The position numbers and the translations under genes are program-made. From NCBI GenBank assembly GCA_020634565.1, contig JACKBN010000007.1, positions 124,001-188,000 of the forward strand: a stretch of DNA of 64,000 nt. The letters are read 5' to 3'. The notes under the pieces were generated by a model. The model saw only the letters and a program-made list of their open reading frames with translations. It made no database searches and had not been told where the DNA came from. Within the stretch, counting starts at the first letter, position 1. Each line of letters opens with the position of its first letter. The DNA comes from Ardenticatenaceae bacterium. GTDB taxonomy: Bacteria; Chloroflexota; Anaerolineae; Promineifilales; Promineifilaceae. Positions 58,551-64,000 of this stretch are shown here, piece by piece.

Positions 58551-59122
58551 CCCCCGAACCAATCCTTGTCACTTTGCGCATCACACAAACGCTTGAATCT
58601 CTAAATATTCCCTACCTTATTGGTGGCTCTTTTGCCAGCACGGCCTACGGCCGTATCCGCACCACGCAAGATGTGGACATTGTGGCAGAGCTGACCGCAA
58701 AACATGTTCCTTATTTGATGGCTGCGGTTAAAGAAGATTTTTACGCAGATGAGCAAATGATGTTGTCAGCCATTGAGCGGCGGTCGCATTTCAATCTGAT
58801 TCACCTTGAAACGATGTTCAAAGTGGATATTTTTGTGACAAAGGAACGGCCGTTTGACCGGGAACAGCTTACTCGCAGAGAGGAACGCCTGATTGATAAT
58901 GAAAACGCTCGCACCGCATTTTTTGCCAGTGCAGAAGATACTATTTTGTCAAAGTTGGAATGGTATCAGTTGGGGGGCGAACAATCAGAGCGGCAATGGC
59001 TCGACATTTTGAGCATACTCACTTTGCAGAAAACAAATCTGGATCATGATTATTTGCAAAAATGGGCGGAAATTTTACAGGTAGATGATTTGCTCAGTCG
59101 CGCGCTTGCCGCTCTTTTATGA
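58547..59122 (+). CDS. Nucleotidyltransferase-fold protein (MNT/AbiEii-like)
   Basis: The 191-residue product has LNIPYLIGGSFASTAYGRIR then TTQDVDIV, that is GGS and DxD of the polymerase-beta nucleotidyltransferase superfamily, then FKVDIF with the third acidic residue. The rest (SAEDTILSKLEWYQLGGEQSERQWLDIL) is typical of the DUF6036/AbiEii-like group. It probably adds a nucleotide to an RNA or protein target. It is translationally coupled to the small protein by an ATGA overlap, as in toxin-antitoxin pairs. The start lies directly after an ACGGCCGT. Confidence 0.7.
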   Translation: MTPEPILVTLRITQTLESLNIPYLIGGSFASTAYGRIRTTQDVDIVAELTAKHVPYLMAAVKEDFYADEQMMLSAIERRSHFNLIHLETMFKVDIFVTKERPFDREQLTRREERLIDNENARTAFFASAEDTILSKLEWYQLGGEQSERQWLDILSILTLQKTNLDHDYLQKWAEILQVDDLLSRALAALL

Positions 59123-59128
59123 TGTGGG

Positions 59129-59437
59129 TTAGTCTGGTAACGAGTTGGCAGCATCTTGTAACTGTTGGCGGTAAGTGTTGAAGGCAGTACGGCCGTTTTC
59201 CGTCAAACTACAGAGCGTATGCGGCCGTTTTCCCTTAAACGTCTTCTCGATGGCCACATAGCCGCCTTCTTCCAACTTGCTCAGATGGAACGACAGGTTA
59301 CCTCGCGTCAAGCCCGTTTCTCGGAGCAAAAATGTAAAGTCTGCATTCTCTACGCCGAACAGCAGTGCCATGATAATCAGCCGTGCTGGTTCATGAATCA
59401 GCCGATCGGTCTCCAGTAACTGCTTAAAGTCGGTCAT
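59129..59437 (-). CDS. Winged-helix transcription regulator (MarR/ArsR-like)
   Basis: The 102-residue product is a single winged-helix domain: HEPARLIIMALLFGVENADFTFLLRETGLTRGNLSFHLSKLEEGGYVAIEKTFKGKRPHT. The recognition helix is GLTRGNLSFHLSKLEEGG. It belongs to the small regulators often paired with a membrane protein. It overlaps the membrane gene by 4 bases (59434-59437) and is transcribed after it. The two palindromic operators upstream of the operon at 60083-60133 are probably its own sites. Confidence 0.82.
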   Translation of the reverse strand: MTDFKQLLETDRLIHEPARLIIMALLFGVENADFTFLLRETGLTRGNLSFHLSKLEEGGYVAIEKTFKGKRPHTLCSLTENGRTAFNTYRQQLQDAANSLPD

Positions 59438-60063
59438 GACAACGCCTCCATCGGTTCATCGTTACCCGGCTCACTATTTTGCCAGTAGCGCCAAAAGGCA
59501 ATGGCCCCTGACACCATCAAACCCAAGCCGATAAGCCCCATCGTGTAGGTGGAAGCCACCGTGATATCTACCTTCAAAAAAGAGATGACGACCCCTACGG
59601 CAACGGTCCAAATGGCCAGCAGATAAAAGCGCAGCAAGCCTACGCGGATGCCCAGCATGAACAGGGCAAAACCGATGCCGGCGCCAATAAATGCAGCCGC
59701 CAGGTCCGCAATTTCCAGCTGTGTAACGGCAATAGCCATAACGATCCCAACCACCAGGCCCATGAGCAGGCTGACATTGCGTTTCTTCCTTGTGGGCTTG
59801 ACATAAGTTATGTAGCCAGTACGTGGATAAACGAAGCGCTGCTTGAGCCAACGGAGCGTCACGCCCATTAAAAGTGCGCCCAGCACGATGATGAAAGGCA
59901 TGGCAATACCGCCGACCAACGCGGCATATTCAGAATTGCTGACCACCTGCCACCAAAAGAGGCCGCTCAAAACCAGAAACAGCAGCCCCAGCAGCAGCTC
60001 CACCAGGCCATCTTCAAACCAATATTGCTGCGTGCGACGAATGGTTTTATTTAAATCGTTCAT
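59434..60063 (-). CDS. Six-helix membrane protein in a regulator operon
   Basis: The 209-residue product has about six hydrophobic segments, beginning after a polar N-terminus (MNDLNKTIRRTQQYWFEDGLVELLLGLLF). A charged loop (KPTRKKRN) lies between helices 2 and 3. No known transporter motif was seen. It is the first gene of the operon, with GGGGGTC before the ATG at 60063. The regulator gene is downstream. A role in sensing or in the regulator's signal is guessed from context only. Confidence 0.7.
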   Translation of the reverse strand: MNDLNKTIRRTQQYWFEDGLVELLLGLLFLVLSGLFWWQVVSNSEYAALVGGIAMPFIIVLGALLMGVTLRWLKQRFVYPRTGYITYVKPTRKKRNVSLLMGLVVGIVMAIAVTQLEIADLAAAFIGAGIGFALFMLGIRVGLLRFYLLAIWTVAVGVVISFLKVDITVASTYTMGLIGLGLMVSGAIAFWRYWQNSEPGNDEPMEALS

Positions 60064-60082
60064 GCTTGACCCCCTTTAATTT

Positions 60083-60098
60083 TACAAATAGATTTGTA
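60083..60098. promoter_or_regulatory. Operator palindrome 1
   Basis: TACAAAT-AG-ATTTGTA is a perfect 7-2-7 palindrome between the operon promoter and the ATG. Confidence 0.75.
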
Positions 60099-60117
60099 TT
60101 ACTATTTTTGTTTGCGT

Positions 60118-60133
60118 TACAAACTCATTTGTA
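60118..60133. promoter_or_regulatory. Operator palindrome 2
   Basis: TACAAAC-TC-ATTTGTA, one mismatch from palindrome 1, overlaps the end of the -10 box. The two centres are 35 bp apart. Confidence 0.75.
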
Positions 60134-60162
60134 TAATAACAGATGTGAACGACCGTTGTCAA
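60133..60162 (-). promoter_or_regulatory. Promoter of the regulator operon
   Basis: TTGACA (60162-60157), 18 bases and TATTAT (60138-60133) on the minus strand. A regulator bound at operator 2 would block it. Confidence 0.82.
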
Positions 60163-60298
60163 GCCTTTTCCTGGTGCAAGAAAAATAACAAATTTGAGAC
60201 AGAACCGAATAAAGAGACCCAACCTATGCTAAAATAAAAAACAGTAGCCAACTGCGGTTTGCTCCTGCCGCAAACGTGCCAACACAAAGGAAAAATGA

Positions 60299-60589
60299 AT
60301 GACTGAGCCTTTTTTATACCTCACAATTTCGTTAGCATTTACGATCATTTCCGCTTACTTTGGGAGTCTGGCTTGGTTTTCGTATGCCACTTACATTGAG
60401 AAAATAAAGAGTTTCCAAATCACACTGCAGAAAACCGGAATGAAAAAATCGACTTTTGTTGAGCAATTCACTGAATCTACAATGCTCAAATGGCTCACAA
60501 GGTTGGTCTATCTCTTTATGTTTTGCATATCATTGACAGTTTTGTCTCTCACGCTTTATGGTTTACTAAAACTGTGGACTGCGAATTGA
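60299..60589 (+). CDS. Small two-helix membrane protein, unknown
   Basis: The 96-residue product has two membrane segments (residues 6-30 and 66-92) separated by a basic loop (KIKSFQITLQKTGMKKSTF). No family is recognised. It starts with ATG 60299 after AAAGGAAAAATGA. It lies between divergent and repeat-rich DNA and is lower in GC than its neighbours, so it may be a recent arrival. Confidence 0.55.
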   Translation: MTEPFLYLTISLAFTIISAYFGSLAWFSYATYIEKIKSFQITLQKTGMKKSTFVEQFTESTMLKWLTRLVYLFMFCISLTVLSLTLYGLLKLWTAN

Positions 60590-60690
60590 CTCCCCTTTAA
60601 TTTACCAACATGCAGGCAAAACAGAACCAAAACGTAGGCTGGCAATCATTGCCCTGCCCCCGCCCATCCGCTAGAATGCACCCCAGCTTT

Positions 60691-60855
60691 AATGGAGACT
60701 GGAGATTAGAGATTGTTGCAATTATGAATTGAGAATAATTAACAATGAATTGTAAATTGGGTTTTCATTCACTATTCTCAATTCATTGTTCACAATTCAT
60801 TATTTTTGTGCCAACAAAGTTTGGCAAGAACGTAATCTCCATTCTCCAATCTCCC
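60691..60855. repeat. Nested inverted repeats before murJ
   Basis: Outer arms near 60694-60713 (GGAGACTGGAGATTAGAGATT) and 60833-60855 (AATCTCCATTCTCCAATCTCC) pair imperfectly. Inner arms ATGAATTGAGAATA (60724-60737) and TATTCTCAATTCAT (60773-60786) pair perfectly, with a further AATGAATTGT/ACAATTCATT pair. The 296-base gap shows nothing else. Confidence 0.65.
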
Positions 60856-60885
60856 TTCTAAACCGACGCGCTCAAGGAATTACGC

Positions 60886-62583
60886 TTGCTCAACTCAACT
60901 GACGCCACAGAAGATGCCAACCAACCCGTCCCACTGCCGCTGGATGAGGCAGAACGGCCGTCTGCCCCCACCAATCTCAGCCAAAATAAAGGCGTGGTAC
61001 GGGCTGCGGCCGTTTTAGCCATCGGCAACGTCACCAGCCGGGTGCTGGGGCTGGTGCGCGAAATTGTGAAATCGAACCTGTTTGGCACCTCTGATTTGCT
61101 GGGCGCGTACACCGTAGCCGCGTTAGTACCCATGACGCTGTTCAATCTGATCACGGGCGGCGAAATGGTGAGCTCTTCGCTGGTGCCCGTGTTTAGCGAT
61201 CTGGCCAGCAAGGAGCGGCGCACTGAGTTATGGAGCGTGGTGAGCAGCTTTTTAAGCCTGGCAACGGCCGTTCTGCTCTTCATCGTGGCGTTGGTGATGG
61301 TGTTTACCCCCCAGATCGCGTGGCTGGCCGGGGCCCGCAACTTTTCTGACAGCAGTTTAACGCCCATCACAATGCAAATGATGCGCCTGGCCACGCCTGC
61401 CGTCCTCTTTCTGTCGATTGCCAGCATTCTCACCGGGGTGCTTTATGCCCTGGAACGATTCACCCTGCCCGCCTTCACCGCCGCCGTTTTCAACGGCACG
61501 ATCGTCATCGTCGCTTTGCTGCGCCCAGACAGGATTGAGAGTTTGGTGTACGGCCTGCTGCTTGGCTCTTTTTTGCAGATTATTTTGCAGCTGCCTGCCT
61601 TGCGCGACGGCCGTTTCAAAGTCCAGTTCAATTGGCGACATCCCGCCGTGCGCCGCATCCTCATTTTGTATGCGCCGATCGTGGTGGGGCTGCTAGTAAA
61701 CCAGGTGGCCATCTGGATTAGCTACAATCTGGCCATCCTCACTGGCGACAACAGCGTCACGTACATGACCTATGCCACCACGCTTTACCAGTTCCCGCTT
61801 GGCCTCGTTGTTACCGCGCTGTCGATGGCTACCCTGCCCACGCTGTCCCAAATTGTGAACGCCTACCACGCCAGCAAGGTCAGCGATACCGTGGCCGCCA
61901 GTGCCCGCGTGCAGGAGTTCAAACAAACCCTGGCCAGTGGGCTGCGCCTGGTGCTGACGCTCATCCTGCCCGCCACCGCCGGACTGTTTGCCCTGGCCCC
62001 GGCCATCATCGCTTTATTATTGGAACATGGGGAATTTACGCCGCAGGATACGGCCGTTACCGCCACCGTCCTTCGCGTTTATCTGGCTGGACTACCCTTC
62101 GCCGCTATCGACCAGATGCTGGTGTTTGCCTCCTACGCCCGCAAAGATACCTGGCGGCCTGCGGTGGCGGGCATCATCAGCATTGTGATTTACACGATTA
62201 CGGCCGTTCTGCTCCTGCCTGTCGTCGGTCTCTACAGCCTGATGGTGGCCGACGCTGTCAAGCATTTCTGCCACACGATGATCATGCTGTGGCTGCTGCA
62301 ACGCCAGCTGGGCGGATTGCGCGGCTTTGGCATCAGCACAGCCATCTGGAAGGCGGTAGCGGCTTCAATTGTTACGGGTCTGGTGGCGTATGGTGTGGGC
62401 GAAACGGCCGTGTTGTTACTACCCGTCACGGGCTTCACAGGTCGGCTCATTATTGTGGGGCTGGCTGGGGGACTGGGCTTACTCGCCTTTTTAGGTCTGG
62501 TGCGCCTGCTCTCCATCACTGAAGTGCAAATGCTGCACCGCACGCTCACGGCCAGGCTGAGCCGCCGCAAGTCCTCTGCATGA
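60886..62583 (+). CDS. murJ: MurJ lipid II flippase
   Basis: The 565-residue product has about fourteen membrane segments in the MATE-like MurJ layout: an N-terminal VLGLVREIVKSNLFGTSDLLGAYTVA, then LTPITMQMMRLATPAVLFLSIA and GLFALAPAIIALLLEHGEFTPQDTA. It moves lipid II for cell-wall synthesis. The frame starts with TTG 60886, with AAGGAA eight bases upstream. No ATG is available before the conserved part. Five ACGGCCGT copies lie inside. Confidence 0.85.
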   Translation: MLNSTDATEDANQPVPLPLDEAERPSAPTNLSQNKGVVRAAAVLAIGNVTSRVLGLVREIVKSNLFGTSDLLGAYTVAALVPMTLFNLITGGEMVSSSLVPVFSDLASKERRTELWSVVSSFLSLATAVLLFIVALVMVFTPQIAWLAGARNFSDSSLTPITMQMMRLATPAVLFLSIASILTGVLYALERFTLPAFTAAVFNGTIVIVALLRPDRIESLVYGLLLGSFLQIILQLPALRDGRFKVQFNWRHPAVRRILILYAPIVVGLLVNQVAIWISYNLAILTGDNSVTYMTYATTLYQFPLGLVVTALSMATLPTLSQIVNAYHASKVSDTVAASARVQEFKQTLASGLRLVLTLILPATAGLFALAPAIIALLLEHGEFTPQDTAVTATVLRVYLAGLPFAAIDQMLVFASYARKDTWRPAVAGIISIVIYTITAVLLLPVVGLYSLMVADAVKHFCHTMIMLWLLQRQLGGLRGFGISTAIWKAVAASIVTGLVAYGVGETAVLLLPVTGFTGRLIIVGLAGGLGLLAFLGLVRLLSITEVQMLHRTLTARLSRRKSSA

Positions 62584-62754
62584 AAGCGCCGCCTGTTTTT
62601 CACTTATCTTCACTTGCCAATGACGCGCTTTTTTGGTTAAAATGCTGACCAATAGCATCGTTTTTGGTAGCCTCTCCACCAAAACATTTACAAGTTATCT
62701 GAAGCAAATTAGGAAATACGCCTCTGTTTCAGATTTTCAGCAAAGGAAACGGCC

Positions 62755-63435
62755 GTGGCAGACACTCTGTACCAACTTACCGTACGCAAAGGACCCAAAG
62801 TTGGTGAAAAGTTTATACTGGAAACCATCTCTCTAACCGCCGGGCGCGACCCTGTCTCAGATATTATTCTGAATGATCCTGAAGTTTCACGACAGCATGC
62901 TCGTTTTACCCAAACCGACAGCGGCTATCAGGTGCAAGATTTAGGCAGCACCAATGGCACCTTTGTCAATGGCGAACGTCTGGAATCTGAGCCTGTGGAT
63001 TTGCAACCTGGTTACACCGTGAGCATGGGCAGCGGCATTACGCTGCTCTACGAAGAGGTGCCAACGGGTGATGCACTAGCCGCTACAATGATAGATCAGG
63101 GCGGTTTTGGCAGTTTCTCCGGCGCAGCGGAAGATGCGGGCGATTTGCCAGACTTTGATGATGAGCCCAAAGTTCCCTCCGACTGGGAACCCGATCCTTC
63201 ACCCCCTTTTACCCCAGAACCGGAAGATTTTCCGCCACCACCACCTGTTGTGCGGCCATCCAGCGCCCCGCCGCTGGTGCCCACCACAGATCAAGATGAA
63301 GCTGCCAAGAAAAAACGCCGCAATATGATTATCGCGATTACGGCCGTTATTCTACTGCTTTGCTGCTGCGGCTTTCTAGTGTTCATGTATTACGTCGGGG
63401 GCGATTGGCTGCTCGAAACGTTAGGCGTTATCTAA
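62755..63435 (+). CDS. FHA-domain protein with C-terminal membrane anchor
   Basis: The 226-residue product has a forkhead-associated domain at 6-100 (LTAGRDPVSDIILNDPEVSRQHARF, GSTNGTFVNGERL), an acidic/proline-rich linker and a single C-terminal membrane segment (NMIIAITAVILLLCCCGFLVFMYYV). FHA domains bind phosphothreonine, so it probably partners a Ser/Thr kinase not in the window. The start is GTG 62755, with AAAGGAAA seven bases upstream; an ACGGCCGT overlaps the start codon itself. Confidence 0.85.
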   Translation: MADTLYQLTVRKGPKVGEKFILETISLTAGRDPVSDIILNDPEVSRQHARFTQTDSGYQVQDLGSTNGTFVNGERLESEPVDLQPGYTVSMGSGITLLYEEVPTGDALAATMIDQGGFGSFSGAAEDAGDLPDFDDEPKVPSDWEPDPSPPFTPEPEDFPPPPPVVRPSSAPPLVPTTDQDEAAKKKRRNMIIAITAVILLLCCCGFLVFMYYVGGDWLLETLGVI

Positions 63436-63437
63436 AA

Positions 63438-63468
63438 CAAAAAGCCTGATGCTGTTCACATCAGGCTT
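63438..63468 (-). terminator. Terminator of the DUF1232 gene
   Basis: AAGCCTGATG (63442-63451) and CATCAGGCTT (63459-63468); on the minus strand TTTGTTTTAG follows. Confidence 0.7.
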
Positions 63469-63489
63469 CACAAGACACATCTTCTGCGA

Positions 63490-63515
63490 GACCAGGTTCA
63501 ACCCTGGTCTTTTTT
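63490..63515 (+). terminator. Terminator of the FHA gene
   Basis: GACCAGG (63490-63496) and CCTGGTC (63503-63509) followed by six T. It overlaps the last bases of the convergent gene. Confidence 0.82.
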
Positions 63516-63921
63516 ATTGCTCATCGGCATCCGGCTGCGGATCGATGATGATTTTCTCGTTTACGGGGTCCAATGGTGAAAATCCATCTTCTTCCCGAAT
63601 CTGGTCCAGGTAACGAACCACTACATGTGCAGGAGCCAGTTCAATGAAGACCTTGGCTCCCACCAGCAGCGCGGTTAAATCATCCAGCTGACCCAAAAAA
63701 GGAGCCACATCAGGCAAAATATCGAGGGGCCAGAGCAGGTAGAGAACGGCCGTAAACGGCAACAGCTTCAGGTAAAACGGCACTTCCGGATCACGCAGCA
63801 AAAAGTACACCAAACGAGCCTGCTGCCACAGCTCACGAAAAAAACCAGGATCTTTACGATTCCCGGTGATTGTTTCCAAATTCATCAGAGGTTTTTTTTC
63901 CTTTTCATCCATAAAATCCAT
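63514..63921 (-). CDS. DUF1232 (YkvA) membrane-associated protein
   Basis: The 135-residue product has the DUF1232 core: ARLVYFLLRDPEVPFYLKLLPFTAVLYLLWPLDILPDVAPFLGQLDDLTALLVG. This is a hydrophobic helix hairpin around the PxDIxPD motif. Function is unknown. Starts at 63921 or 63912 are both possible. It converges on the FHA gene. From 63922 to the window end I see no further gene. Confidence 0.85.
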   Translation of the reverse strand: MDFMDEKEKKPLMNLETITGNRKDPGFFRELWQQARLVYFLLRDPEVPFYLKLLPFTAVLYLLWPLDILPDVAPFLGQLDDLTALLVGAKVFIELAPAHVVVRYLDQIREEDGFSPLDPVNEKIIIDPQPDADEQ

Positions 63922-64000
63922 CCAAAGGGAATCCCTTACTATTTTTAGTCGGATTCAACAACAAGCCATACGTTCAATTGAGGAAAAGGTTGCATAGCCA

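Larger units (their letters stand above)
4241..63753. repeat. Highly iterated palindrome ACGGCCGT (about 104 copies)
   Basis: Manual reading finds about 104 strict copies between these limits, mostly as AACGGCCGTT, plus about 35 with one changed flank (for example GCGGCCGT, ACGGCCGC). Copies lie in genes of both strands and between genes. The core CGGCCG is the target of EagI-type enzymes. Confidence 0.95.

Noticed and set aside
60299..60589. Small membrane protein as an antitoxin or holin
   Set aside because: Two helices alone do not support a function, and neighbours give no hint.
1..64000. Prophage, IS element, CRISPR array or tRNA gene
   Set aside because: No transposase, integrase, phage structural gene, regularly spaced repeats or cloverleaf sequence was found by reading.

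Overview
The window is about 52-53% GC and looks like a chromosomal segment of a Chloroflexota bacterium, probably Anaerolineae/Ardenticatenia-like. This is inferred from an RpoB with a large lineage-type insertion, DUF4097/SHOCT-like/DUF2089 envelope genes, CSLREAI beta-helix proteins ending in short YLP(F/L)-type tails, methylmalonyl-CoA mutase, and intergenic palindromes of a style common in that phylum. I see no prophage, insertion sequence, CRISPR array, tRNA or rRNA. The most striking property is that the octamer ACGGCCGT (usually AACGGCCGTT) occurs about 104 times by manual count, against about one expected by chance. It behaves like the highly iterated palindromes of cyanobacteria.

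Layout. 1-8062 (minus): rpoB, then the str operon rpsL-rpsG-fusA-tuf (tuf cut by the window edge), with strong promoters and hairpin-bearing leaders; rpoC is not adjacent to rpoB. 8051-11611 (minus): a family 4 glycosyltransferase, a degenerate TyrA-like dehydrogenase, an HD-domain protein and an M50 protease. 11771-13493 (plus): DUF951 and a family 2 glycosyltransferase from a leaderless promoter. 13638-21763 (plus): a cluster of DUF4097, DUF2089 and SHOCT-like proteins around an ABC-2 exporter, probably an envelope-stress or self-protection system. 21777-25390: a 2H phosphoesterase, a thioredoxin-fold protein without CXXC, an acetyltransferase bracketed by two related hairpins, a membrane protein and fabH. 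25773-34738: a secreted metallopeptidase, YtxH, a NifU N-domain protein, an MFS exporter, DUF1499, a NicO-type metal transporter, a TPR protein and DUF4331.

35218-46573: an ECF sigma/anti-sigma pair, an unknown conserved protein, aspS, an A-type Fe-S carrier, DUF2203, citrate synthase, a CCA-type nucleotidyltransferase, hpt, tdk, and rplU-rpmA-rpmE, whose L31 is fused to an RNA polymerase alpha-CTD-like domain and whose leader carries an attenuator hairpin directly before the rplU Shine-Dalgarno. 46628-53458: three secreted beta-helix proteins plus the relic of a fourth C-terminus. 53668-64000: a MalT/LuxR-type regulator, methylmalonyl-CoA mutase large subunit, a two-gene nucleotidyltransferase module, a regulator/membrane-protein operon with two visible operator palindromes, murJ, an FHA protein and a DUF1232 protein.

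Between many genes lie inverted repeats with 10-22 bp perfect arms, built from different short words. Some act as terminators; others look like dispersed repeat families, one of which sits inside the cca reading frame.
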